In this document: one piece after another, positions 34,112-42,788 of the stretch
Layout of the letters: every line of letters starts with the position of its first letter
Position numbering within the stretch: the stretch's first letter is position 1
Source: Ignavibacteriota bacterium
GTDB lineage: Bacteria > Bacteroidota > Ignavibacteria > SZUA-365
Length of the DNA stretch: 64,000 nt
Reading direction: 5' to 3'
Assembly (NCBI GenBank): GCA_016218045.1
Contig: JACRFB010000016.1
Span: 1 to 64,000, forward strand
Made by a program: the position numbers and the translations under genes
Notes under the pieces: generated by a model
The model's input: the letters and a program-made list of their open reading frames with translations, nothing else
Told to the model about the DNA's origin: nothing
Databases searched by the model: none

Positions 34112-35194
34112 CTAGTTGCCCGAAATCAGGACGGGTGTCGCGAAGGAGGTCGCGCCGTTGCTGATGCGTAGGAAGTAGCGGCCGGCGGCAATCGTGCCCT
34201 GCGGAATCGAGACGGGAACCGTGTTGACACCGGGAACGAGCTCGTGTGAAGTGCTCTGACCGATGAGGCGGCCTGCGGGATCGATCACGTCAAGTGTGAC
34301 GGACATCGCCTGCTTTGCGCTGAAACGCGCGAAGAAGCTGCCCTGCGAGGGCTGAGGATACGTCTCGAGAAGGGTGAGGCCGTCGAAGCTCGGTGCGGGA
34401 CGATCGGTGCCCGACACGTTGCCGTCCACAACCGGGAGGATCATGACGTCGAGGTCGATCGGTGTGCCGCCGGTATTGATGATGGCGCCGAGGTTGCCGA
34501 CCGTGAGCTGGCCCTGTGCGTTCGGTACAAGGAAACAGGCGCGGTTCTGGCCCTTGCCGTCACCGTGCTGATTCGACCAGATCACAAAAAGATCGTCGCC
34601 CGTGGCGGCGCCGCGGCGGGTCTGTACCACTGCGACAAAGGGGCCGCTGACGTCCGTCGGGGCTTCCATTTCAACGTAGGTGAACACCTGCGATACTGTG
34701 CTCGTGTCGACGCCGTCCGTCATGAAACGGCCGGAACCGGCGAGCTGGCCGTTGGGCAATCCCGTTGCGGGATCGGCGGGCCAAATGATAGCGCGAAGTG
34801 TATCGGGTGTGACGGCGGGACGCGAGATGGCAACCGCGATGAGCACACCCGGCACGCGAGCCGAACCGCTGATCGGGAATTTCTGACCGATGAACAGGTA
34901 CAGGCCGTTCGAACCGATGACAGGGAGGGTGTTGTTGCTCGCATCACGGTACGAATAGATCATGAACCTCGTTGTGCGCTTGAAATGATCGTCGAGCGTG
35001 TCGAGGGCCAGAGGGGCAAAGGAACGCGACTGCGGCATGGCGTACGCAGGCAGACCATAGGCCGCCGCTTCCACCTGTGCAGTTCCGCTGATCACGCCGC
35101 CTGGCAGAGAGAAAGTTGGTGCAGAGGTCTGCTGCGCGCCCGCACTAACCGTCAACGCGGTGAGCAGTACTAAAAGCGAGGTAACTTTTTTCAT
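34112..35194 (-). CDS. T9SS type A sorting-domain secreted protein
   Basis: The 360-aa protein has a signal peptide (MKKVTSLLVLLTALTVSAGA), a ~250-residue passenger with no family that I recognise, and a C-terminal sorting domain (LLETYPQPSQGSFFARF, VTLDVIDPAGRLI, AAGRYFLRISNG). Start at 35194 is supported by GGAGAG 5 nt upstream and the signal peptide; the longer frame to 35284 is rejected. It has its own promoter element (TACATTTG) and terminator, so it is monocistronic and probably well expressed. Confidence 0.82.
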   Translation of the reverse strand: MKKVTSLLVLLTALTVSAGAQQTSAPTFSLPGGVISGTAQVEAAAYGLPAYAMPQSRSFAPLALDTLDDHFKRTTRFMIYSYRDASNNTLPVIGSNGLYLFIGQKFPISGSARVPGVLIAVAISRPAVTPDTLRAIIWPADPATGLPNGQLAGSGRFMTDGVDTSTVSQVFTYVEMEAPTDVSGPFVAVVQTRRGAATGDDLFVIWSNQHGDGKGQNRACFLVPNAQGQLTVGNLGAIINTGGTPIDLDVMILPVVDGNVSGTDRPAPSFDGLTLLETYPQPSQGSFFARFSAKQAMSVTLDVIDPAGRLIGQSTSHELVPGVNTVPVSIPQGTIAAGRYFLRISNGATSFATPVLISGN

Positions 35195-35264
35195 GAAACT
35201 CTCCGGTATGTGTGAGTTGCGTTGTGAGTCAGAGTTGGGAGGGACATGTCGAACTCGCAAGTTA

Positions 35265-35272
35265 CAAATGTA
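35265..35272 (-). promoter_or_regulatory. -7 promoter element (TACATTTG) for the T9SS gene
   Basis: TACATTTG on the minus strand is an exact TAnnTTTG match, about 70 nt before the start at 35194. TTCC lies about 19-20 nt upstream of it as a weak -33 element. Confidence 0.5.
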
Positions 35273-35412
35273 CAGAGAATGCACGTGAATTGGAACGCGC
35301 CTGTGTGCGACCGCGGCTTCGTTCTACTCTGCAACAGGCGCCCATCACGCGATGCAGCCCGTCTGTCACAAGTCGACGGTTGCCATGTCTTTACTCTGTC
35401 CCAGGATGATGC

Positions 35413-35979
35413 ATGAAAACTATCGGAGCACATACTGTCTTTCGCGCGTTCCGGAACAGAACCCCGGAAATCGAGGAGGCGTTCGCGGCCTTGTACGACG
35501 TTCATGCGCCGCGTGTGTATGCGTATATCCGGCATATTCTCGGGGCAGAACACGAGGCAGTCGACGATGTACTTCAGCACTGTTTCATTGGATTGTTCGA
35601 TCGGGCTCGCAACGGCATCGAAATTCACAACGTCCCCGCTTTCCTTTTCCGCGTCGCACGGAATCAATGTCTGAATGAACTTGCGAGGTCGCGGCGATAT
35701 GTTGGTGACGTGGAGACCATCGCTGGTCACGATCCTGAGGGTGTGTATGAAACCCGCGAGTTGGAAGAGCATGTGGAGCGTGCCATAGTGCGGTTACCGG
35801 GCCATATTCGTGAATCGCTGGTGCTGAAGGACCAACTCGGATTCACGTATGAGGAGATAGCGGAAATGACTGGATTGTCGATACCAAACGTCCGACAGCG
35901 TGTGAGTCGCGCACGACGCATGATCCGGAAGTTGCTGGCGCCGCTGCTGCTTGACCAATCTCGCAAGGCATCGTTATGA
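35413..35979 (+). CDS. ECF-type RNA polymerase sigma factor
   Basis: The 188-aa protein has sigma region 2 (residues about 20-92, ALYDVHAPRVYAYIRHIL, FLFRVARNQCLNELAR) and region 4 (about 120-178, LPGHIRESLVLKDQLG, YEEIAEMTGLSIPNVRQRV), without regions 1 or 3. It should direct transcription of an extracytoplasmic stress or envelope regulon. Its stop overlaps the start of the next gene (ATGA at 35976-35979), as expected for a sigma/anti-sigma pair. Confidence 0.92.
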   Translation: MKTIGAHTVFRAFRNRTPEIEEAFAALYDVHAPRVYAYIRHILGAEHEAVDDVLQHCFIGLFDRARNGIEIHNVPAFLFRVARNQCLNELARSRRYVGDVETIAGHDPEGVYETRELEEHVERAIVRLPGHIRESLVLKDQLGFTYEEIAEMTGLSIPNVRQRVSRARRMIRKLLAPLLLDQSRKASL

Positions 35980-37253
35980 ATGCCCATCCCGAATTCGACT
36001 GGTCGGCGGCGGTGGATGCGCTCCTCGATCGGGAATTATCCCCCGACATGCAGCAGCGCGTATATGCCGAACTCGCGGTGAACGAACAACTTCGCGATGA
36101 AATGCAGTGCACACTTGCTCTACGTGCAGTTCAAAGCAGGCCACTCCCACCGCCACCCTCCCAAGTAAAGTCGGCGGTATTGGAGGCCATCCGTCGTGTA
36201 CCCGCGTCCGGCATCACATCCGCACACCGCCCCTTTGTCTCGCCACACCGTTGGCTTTCCTGGATCGCGGGACTCGTTGTGGTGTTGGTAGGTGCGTCAC
36301 TGTTCTATCCATCGGATGCTCCGCGTACGCTTGCGCCGGCCGATACAAGTCAATCGCGTACAGAGCCGCGCACAGACACCGCGCACTCTCACGAGCGGAT
36401 TGCCGATAGATCAGCGTCCGATTCATCGTACGTCGCGCGCACACCAACCCGGGCAGCGCATGCGCCTGCACGGGATGGTGTTGAAGCGGCGTCGGGCATG
36501 TTCGCCGAAGCTCATGAAAAACTCGACACGAGGAGTGACACAAACTCCGCACGGAGCACCTCCATTATCGCACGCCGTAATGCCGCTGTACATCGCGATG
36601 GCACTGTCACCGTCGGACAACAAGATGTAATCGCGAAAGAACAAGCTCCCCTGCCGGTTCCTTCCCCTGTTCTCGATACACCGGGAGCCGCGTCTGATAG
36701 CGGCGGACGGGTTACTGCGAAGATCGATGGCATGGTGCCTACACAGACAGTCGTCCACTCTGGAGACGGCGACGTCGCGGTGGAACTCCGTATGTTCTCG
36801 ATGACCTCACAGCCGGCTCTCTCGAACCGATCTGCCAGTACACCTCCAGTCAACAATGTCGCGGTCGGGGCGTATTACCGCATTGAACAAAACGGATCGA
36901 TTGGTCTTGAATTGGGCCAGGAGTCGATCATGCAACGCTACGAGGTACTTTCCGGAGAGCGCACTCTCTCCATCGAGCAGCACTGGATCGCGATGTGGCT
37001 CGGCGTGGCGTACATGTACGAGTTCATACCGCTCGGCATCCTGATGAAAACACGGCCGTTTGTCCGTGTGATCGCCGCGGGCACCGCCTCGGGACCGATG
37101 GTACGTGGAACGGGTGGCTTTCGTATCCCCATTCTCGGGAACGTCTCCATGCGTATCGGGCTCGAAGGCACGCTCCTGCTCTACAGTCAGGATGGACGAG
37201 TGTTCCACACACGGAAGGCGGGTATTACCGCAGGTCTCACATTTGGAATGTGA
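35976..37253 (+). CDS. Predicted dual-membrane-spanning anti-sigma factor (Dma-like)
   Basis: The 425-aa protein starts with a ~85-residue helical cytoplasmic domain (DWSAAVDALLDRELSPDM, without a CxxC zinc motif), which resembles anti-sigma N-termini. One membrane helix follows (about 93-111, WLSWIAGLVVVLVGASLF). Residues about 112-265 are a long Ser/Thr/Arg/Ala/Asp-rich, probably disordered linker. Residues about 266-425 are alternating amphipathic strands (VAVGAYYRIEQ, IAMWLGVAYMYEF, AGITAGLTFGM) that look like an eight-strand outer-membrane barrel. This order matches the Dma anti-sigma factors known from Bacteroides thetaiotaomicron. It overlaps the sigma gene by 4 nt. The barrel call is from pattern only. 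Confidence 0.7.
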   Translation: MNAHPEFDWSAAVDALLDRELSPDMQQRVYAELAVNEQLRDEMQCTLALRAVQSRPLPPPPSQVKSAVLEAIRRVPASGITSAHRPFVSPHRWLSWIAGLVVVLVGASLFYPSDAPRTLAPADTSQSRTEPRTDTAHSHERIADRSASDSSYVARTPTRAAHAPARDGVEAASGMFAEAHEKLDTRSDTNSARSTSIIARRNAAVHRDGTVTVGQQDVIAKEQAPLPVPSPVLDTPGAASDSGGRVTAKIDGMVPTQTVVHSGDGDVAVELRMFSMTSQPALSNRSASTPPVNNVAVGAYYRIEQNGSIGLELGQESIMQRYEVLSGERTLSIEQHWIAMWLGVAYMYEFIPLGILMKTRPFVRVIAAGTASGPMVRGTGGFRIPILGNVSMRIGLEGTLLLYSQDGRVFHTRKAGITAGLTFGM

Positions 37254-37263
37254 TTCTCACATC

Positions 37264-38436
37264 ATGAAGAAAACAACCATCATCATGAAGGAAACAACCA
37301 TGCGACTGCTACTACTCACACTTGGAACGCTTCTCCTGGCTGTCGCTGCGTGCAAAACACCCACGGAAGTGGATGCGGATCGACAGGTCACAGGTGTCAC
37401 CACCACGAACCCCGCGGCTCTCATTGTTGAAGGAGGACAGCTCGGACCAGTTCCCGTCAAGGATCGTCGCCGCTTCGACATCATCCTTCGCAACACCTCC
37501 GACAAGGAATTGCTCCGTATCAATACGCTCCGTATCCAAGACTCGACGGGAAGTTTTACACTTGTATCGACTATCAATCCTGTCACTCTCGACCTTGCAG
37601 GGGCCGCGCATTGCACTTTGCCCGTCTCCTGCGAGTTCGTCTCGAACACCATCGGCGCTTTCGCCGCCAAGGTCATCGTGAATGAAGCAGTGCACACATC
37701 GTTGACAATTGCCGCGGTCGCCGTGGGGTCGGCGATAGACACGGTGCTCCCCACACCATCCAATCCCATCGTGCTTCCTGTGCCGGGCCAACCGGTCATC
37801 TATCGGGGCCTGGTGATTGGAGAAACGTACGCGCATACATTCATCCTGAAGAACAACGACGCGGACTCGTACCTCCACATCCAACCGTCAGTTACCGGAG
37901 CCGATGCGACCTCTTTCGTGGTATATCCGGACTCGATCACCGGTGCGACGGACTACTTCCTCGCCCCGGCCGGTCAAAGCGGATCGGAGTGTACTGTGAA
38001 AATCGGTTTCTCACCTCTCGCGGTCGGTTGGCATCAGGCGGAACTGCAGCTCGGGGGTACCGCGACCAACGTGATGACTCTCCGCGGGCGCGGGTATAGC
38101 GGACGCGTGCTGCTTGTGGTTCCGAAAGCACAATCCATCGCTGTGGGACAAACACTCGACATCCCGCTCGAAATCTGGAACCTTTCCCAGTCGACTGCCA
38201 CCGTGAGCAACATCGGAGGGCAGCATGTACAATCTGTTCCCGCGAATCTCATGAGAGTCGATAACGTGAACCTTCCGCTCATGCTTGCCCCCGCGCAGAA
38301 ATGTGCGTTTTTGTACCGGTATTCGCCGACGGCAACAGGCGGCGACACGCTTCGGTTCGATGCAACGGTGTTTGTCGATCCCGCCGTGCTGGATGATGTG
38401 TACGACAAGGTGGTGCGCGTGACCATCACGCCGTGA
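37264..38436 (+). CDS. Lipoprotein with choice-of-anchor-D/ASH-like beta domains
   Basis: The 390-aa protein has a lipoprotein signal with LLAVAAC as the lipobox, then two or three immunoglobulin-like beta domains resembling the choice-of-anchor D/ASH type: RFDIILRNTSDKELLRI, HTFILKNNDADSYLHI, VKIGFSPLAVGWHQAELQL. Such domains occur in secreted and cell-surface proteins. It starts 10 nt after the anti-sigma stop, so it is probably the third gene of that operon and perhaps a ligand or partner of the barrel domain (inference). In-frame ATGs at 37285 and 37300 are possible starts. Confidence 0.72.
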   Translation: MKKTTIIMKETTMRLLLLTLGTLLLAVAACKTPTEVDADRQVTGVTTTNPAALIVEGGQLGPVPVKDRRRFDIILRNTSDKELLRINTLRIQDSTGSFTLVSTINPVTLDLAGAAHCTLPVSCEFVSNTIGAFAAKVIVNEAVHTSLTIAAVAVGSAIDTVLPTPSNPIVLPVPGQPVIYRGLVIGETYAHTFILKNNDADSYLHIQPSVTGADATSFVVYPDSITGATDYFLAPAGQSGSECTVKIGFSPLAVGWHQAELQLGGTATNVMTLRGRGYSGRVLLVVPKAQSIAVGQTLDIPLEIWNLSQSTATVSNIGGQHVQSVPANLMRVDNVNLPLMLAPAQKCAFLYRYSPTATGGDTLRFDATVFVDPAVLDDVYDKVVRVTITP

Positions 38437-38460
38437 CGAGTGAACGTCGACGGCGGCGGA

Positions 38461-40434
38461 TCAGGCGTCGTCGCCGCCGACGGCCTCGAGTTCTTCCTGC
38501 AGCGCCGCCCATTGGTCGTAGAGGTAGGCGAGGTGGGTGGTGACGTCCTTGTACTCGGCGTTGGCAATGCGCGCCTTCTCCGCATCGTGATATGTCGCCG
38601 GATCGCCCAAAGCGGCTTCGAGTGCGGATTTCTTCTTTTCGGAGTCCTCAATCTCTTTTTCTTTGCGGGCGAGCGCGTTGCGCACAGGTTTGCTCTTTTT
38701 ATACCGCTCCTGCCTTCTTTCGGCCTCCTCGCGTTTGCGTTCCTTGTCGAGATGCTGCGCGCTCTTTTTTTCGAGGTCGTGTCCGGCTGTGTCGCGCTGC
38801 CTCGAACTTTGCTCGGTTTCGGCGTGACGCCGCCGCAGGTAATCGCTGACCGTCCCGGTGGTCACCCGCAGATGGCCGTCGGGGAAGTCGGCGCATTTGT
38901 TGATCAACGGCTCGAGGAAGTCACGGTCGTGTGACACGATGATGAACGATCCTTCGAATCGAGACAGCGCGTCCTGCAGCACGGCCTTGGAGCGCATGTC
39001 GAGGTGGTTCGTGGGTTCGTCGAGTATGAGCAGGTTTGAAGGTGTCAGCAGGAGTTTTGCGAGCGCGAGACGGCTTTTTTCTCCGCCTGAAAGCACACCC
39101 ACGAGTTTGAACACGTCGTCGCCCTGAAAGAGGAAACAGCCGAGCAACGTGCGGAGCCGCTTGCGCGACTCGCCCGTGGCGATGTCGTCCACCGTCTGCA
39201 GCACGGTTTTTTTAGGGTCGAGTTCCTCGGCCTGATTCTGGGCGTAGTAGCCGATGCTGACATTGTGCCCCTGCGTGCGTGTACCCTTCTGATATGGCTC
39301 AATGCCCGCGATAATGCGGGCCAGGGTGGACTTCCCTGCGCCATTGACTCCCAGGAATGCCACGCGGTCGCCGCGTTCCACTGTCCAGCTCAAATCGCGG
39401 AACACCTCGATATCGCCGTATGCTTTGGCGATGTGTTCCAGCGTCATGAGCACACGGCCAGGCGAGGGCGGGACCGGAAAATCGAAGGAGATTCCACGCT
39501 CCTCATCCTCGATTTCGATGCGTTCGATTTTCTCGAGCAGCTTCAGACGACTCTGCACCTGCCGCGCCTTTGTCGCCTTGTATCGGAAGCGTTCGACAAA
39601 CTGCATCGTCTGCTTGATCTTCTGCTGCTGGTTTTCGTACTGCGACTGCAACAGCTCCAGGCGTTTGACCTTCTCATCGATGTAGAAGGAGTAATTGCCG
39701 CTGTACTCCATCACACGCCCGAGGGACACTTCGATGGTGCGTGTCACCAGATTGTCGAGAAAACGGCGGTCGTGCGACACAAGCACAATGCTGCCTTCAT
39801 ACCCCCCGAGATACTCCTCGAGCCACTCGAGCGCATCGAGATCCAAATGATTGGTGGGCTCGTCGAGCAGGAGGATGGTGGGTTCCTGAAGCAGCAGCTT
39901 TGCCAGCGCGATACGCATCTGCCAGCCGCCGCTGAATTCATCGGTCATGCGGTGGAAGTCGTGGTCGCGGAAGCCGAGTCCCGCCAGCACCTGCGCGATG
40001 CGTGTTTGTATGTTCCATCCCTCGCGGTGCTCGAGGTGATGCTGCACCTCGCCGAGTTCTTCCACCAATTCGTGCAGCTCGGGTGAGTCCGTGTGCCCCG
40101 CGTCGGAAAGTCGGTTGATCGCGCGGCTTATTTCATCCATGCGGTCGTGCAGGGCGATGATGTCGTCGAAGGCGGTTTCGGCCTCGCCCATCAGCGTGCG
40201 GCCGCGATGATGCACGCCGTCCTGCGGCAGATACCCGACGGTGTTCGACCGCGACTGTGTTATCTCGCCGCTGTCGGGTTCGATGATGCCCATCATCACT
40301 TTCATCAGCGTCGATTTGCCTGCGCCGTTCGATCCGACGATGGCGACACGGTCGCGGTCGCCGATGCGCACGGACACGTCGCGGAAAAGGTAGTCGCCGC
40401 CGTATTGTTTTGAAAGGTTGTTGAGTGCGATCAT
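38461..40434 (-). CDS. ABC-F family ATPase
   Basis: The 657-aa soluble protein has two nucleotide-binding domains: the first with GSNGAGKSTLMKVM and LLLDEPTNHLDLDALEWL, the second with GVNGAGKSTLARII, LSGGEKSRLALAKLL and LILDEPTNHLDM. A linker helix lies between them and a basic coiled-coil C-terminus (residues about 545-640) resembles Uup/YfmR-type proteins. ABC-F proteins act on the ribosome in translation or ribosome rescue; no membrane domain is present. The exact subfamily (Uup, EttA, YheS) is not decided by eye. Confidence 0.9.
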   Translation of the reverse strand: MIALNNLSKQYGGDYLFRDVSVRIGDRDRVAIVGSNGAGKSTLMKVMMGIIEPDSGEITQSRSNTVGYLPQDGVHHRGRTLMGEAETAFDDIIALHDRMDEISRAINRLSDAGHTDSPELHELVEELGEVQHHLEHREGWNIQTRIAQVLAGLGFRDHDFHRMTDEFSGGWQMRIALAKLLLQEPTILLLDEPTNHLDLDALEWLEEYLGGYEGSIVLVSHDRRFLDNLVTRTIEVSLGRVMEYSGNYSFYIDEKVKRLELLQSQYENQQQKIKQTMQFVERFRYKATKARQVQSRLKLLEKIERIEIEDEERGISFDFPVPPSPGRVLMTLEHIAKAYGDIEVFRDLSWTVERGDRVAFLGVNGAGKSTLARIIAGIEPYQKGTRTQGHNVSIGYYAQNQAEELDPKKTVLQTVDDIATGESRKRLRTLLGCFLFQGDDVFKLVGVLSGGEKSRLALAKLLLTPSNLLILDEPTNHLDMRSKAVLQDALSRFEGSFIIVSHDRDFLEPLINKCADFPDGHLRVTTGTVSDYLRRRHAETEQSSRQRDTAGHDLEKKSAQHLDKERKREEAERRQERYKKSKPVRNALARKEKEIEDSEKKKSALEAALGDPATYHDAEKARIANAEYKDVTTHLAYLYDQWAALQEELEAVGGDDA

Positions 40435-40565
40435 GTCAATCGATGCTGGAGACGAGGGTCAGTGCCGGATCCGCGCTGACGCGGCGCGGCGCGCAGGGAG
40501 TATGCGCGCCGTGCGTTGTCTGCTTTTCGTGACGGGATGCGGATATACGGATCCCAATCTCTTGT

Positions 40566-42710
40566 TTATTTTTTCAGGTGCGATTTGAACCACGCGTGGA
40601 ATTCCCTGTACCAGAGCTGGGAATTGCGCGGCTTCAGGATCGTGTGTCCCTCATCGGGGAAATAGAGGAAGCGGCTGTCTATGCCCTGGCGCTGCAGGGC
40701 GGTGAACAGTTGCATGCTCTGCTCCACCACGACGCGGAAATCCAACTGTCCGTGCGACACGAGTGTCGGTGTCCGGAAGTTTTTTGCGAGGCGGCTCGGC
40801 GACCATTTCTCATACATCTGCGGATTGGTCCACGGCGTGCCGGCGAATTCCCATTCGGGGAACCAGAGTTCCTCGGTGGCTCCGTACTTGCTGCGGATGT
40901 CGTAGACGCCCGAGTGCGTAAATGCGGCTTTGAAGCGGTTCGTGTTTCCGATGATCCAGTTCACCATGTATCCGCCGTAGGACGCGCCTGCAACACCGAT
41001 GCGGTCCTTGTCGATGAACGGATACGTCTTCAGTGTGTAATCGACACCCGTCATGATGTCCTTGTACGGTTTTCCACCCCAGTCGCCGTTCACGCCGTCG
41101 GTGAAGGCCTGTCCGAAACCGGTGCTGCCACGCGGATTGATCGCCACGACCACATAGCCGGGTGCTGCGAACAGTTCCATGTTCCAACGATAATGGAACT
41201 CGTCGCCCCAGATGCCCTGCGGTCCGCCGTGCACGATGTAAATCGTCGGCCATTTCTTCTCGGAGCTGAATCCCGGCGGCGTCAGAATCCATCCCTGCAC
41301 GGTGGTGCCGTCGAAACTCTTGAATCGGAAACTGCTGGGCGCGGGCAACTCGAGCTTGTCGAGCAGGTCCTTGTTTGTGAAGGTGTGCTGCCGGATGTCG
41401 CCGATCTGTCCCTTGTCGTAATATGCCGACATCACTTCCGCGGGATAGTTGGCGCGCTGCCCGAGAAACACGAGCGTCTTGCCGTCGGGAAGCAGGCGGA
41501 AGTTCGTGCGTGTCGTCCCGAGCTGACGCGTCACGGTTTTTCCTTCCTCGCGGTACTGCAGCGTGATGATGCCCTTGAGTACGCGGAGCACGTCGCCTCC
41601 CGCGGCGGGGACTTCAAACAGCGACGTGTATTCCTCATCCTGTGCGCTGAAGAGCAGGCGCTTGCTGTCGGGCGTCCACATCACGTCTTCCACCGAACGG
41701 TCCATCCCGTCGGTGACATTCAACGTTTTGCCCGTGGTGCGGTCGTACACGATCAGGTTGTACGTGTCGGCTTCGTATCCCGGCCGTTTCATGGCGCGAT
41801 AGGCGATGTACCGCCCGTCGGGTGAATACACGGGCTGATTGTCGTTGGCCTTGTTGCCGCTCGTGATGCAGCGGGCCTGTGTGCCGTCGAGGCGGACGAG
41901 CCAGATGTCGTTGTTCGTGCTGGCAGCAGTCATCGTCTCCGTGTTCTTGACGTAGGCGATTTCCTGTCCGTCGGGTGAAATGGCGTAGTCCTCGTGCCCG
42001 CCCAGATCGATCGGGGGCGTGTCGAATTCCCCGGGTGTCAGATCCACGGGTGTGCCGCCTCCGGCGGGGACAACAAACACGTGGCTGAACTTGTTGTCCT
42101 TCCAACTGTTCCACACGCGGTACGGCAAACGATCGATGACGCGCGCCTTGCAGGGATCCTTTTCCCGCGCCTCGTCGCGCTGTTTGTTACATGCATCGTC
42201 GCGGCAGTCGGCATACACGCTCGAGGAGAAAAGGAGATGCGTGCCTTTGGGCGACCATACGACGCCCGTAGCGCCCGTGGAGATGGAGGTCAGACGCCGC
42301 TGATTCGAACCGTCGGCATTCATCAGCCACACCTGTGGTCCGTTCTCACGGCCGGAAATGAACGCGATCGTCGTGCCGTCGGGCGACCAGCGCGGATTCG
42401 CGTCCGAACGCGGGGCCTCCGTCAATCGCACGGCCTTGTTCGACGCGATGTCCACCACATAGATGTCGCTGTTGGAGGAGTTTGCCTCGAGGTTGTACCA
42501 GGTCACCACATACGCGACGCTCTTTCCGTCGGGAGAGGGCTGTGGATCGCTGACCCTGCCCAGCGCGTACATGTCTTCAAAGGTCATCGGCCTGCGCGGC
42601 GCATCGGGGACTTCCTCGACCGATGTGCCCTGCGCGCTTGCCCGCGGCTGCATCACGGTAAGAAGAAGGAAGGGGATCAGCGCGGCGGCTGCTAGGACGC
42701 GGTGCTTCAT
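40566..42710 (-). CDS. S9 family peptidase (acyl-aminoacyl/dipeptidyl-peptidase-like)
   Basis: The 714-aa protein has a signal peptide (about 1-28, ending ASAQ), an N-terminal beta-propeller built from WD40-like PD40 repeats (DSKRLLFSAQDEEY, SPDGRYIAYRAM), and a C-terminal alpha/beta-hydrolase. The catalytic Ser is in GVAGASYGGYMV, the Asp in SHGQLDFRV and the His in PDEGHTIL. It should act in the periplasm on short peptides. The frame opens at 42788; the ATG at 42710 begins the signal peptide. Length is typical of the family. Confidence 0.9.
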   Translation of the reverse strand: MKHRVLAAAALIPFLLLTVMQPRASAQGTSVEEVPDAPRRPMTFEDMYALGRVSDPQPSPDGKSVAYVVTWYNLEANSSNSDIYVVDIASNKAVRLTEAPRSDANPRWSPDGTTIAFISGRENGPQVWLMNADGSNQRRLTSISTGATGVVWSPKGTHLLFSSSVYADCRDDACNKQRDEAREKDPCKARVIDRLPYRVWNSWKDNKFSHVFVVPAGGGTPVDLTPGEFDTPPIDLGGHEDYAISPDGQEIAYVKNTETMTAASTNNDIWLVRLDGTQARCITSGNKANDNQPVYSPDGRYIAYRAMKRPGYEADTYNLIVYDRTTGKTLNVTDGMDRSVEDVMWTPDSKRLLFSAQDEEYTSLFEVPAAGGDVLRVLKGIITLQYREEGKTVTRQLGTTRTNFRLLPDGKTLVFLGQRANYPAEVMSAYYDKGQIGDIRQHTFTNKDLLDKLELPAPSSFRFKSFDGTTVQGWILTPPGFSSEKKWPTIYIVHGGPQGIWGDEFHYRWNMELFAAPGYVVVAINPRGSTGFGQAFTDGVNGDWGGKPYKDIMTGVDYTLKTYPFIDKDRIGVAGASYGGYMVNWIIGNTNRFKAAFTHSGVYDIRSKYGATEELWFPEWEFAGTPWTNPQMYEKWSPSRLAKNFRTPTLVSHGQLDFRVVVEQSMQLFTALQRQGIDSRFLYFPDEGHTILKPRNSQLWYREFHAWFKSHLKK

Positions 42711-42788
42711 GTGTGACACTCCATGCTGTGTGACTCGGGGAAGTGGGGCGGCGGTGTACGGACTGCCGTGTCGAAGATGCGACGGCAT

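Noticed and set aside
40486-40511. Inverted repeat CGGCGCGC / GCGCGCCG between the ABC-F and S9 genes
   Set aside because: There is no U-run on either strand, and such GC palindromes are expected by chance at this base composition; not listed as a terminator.
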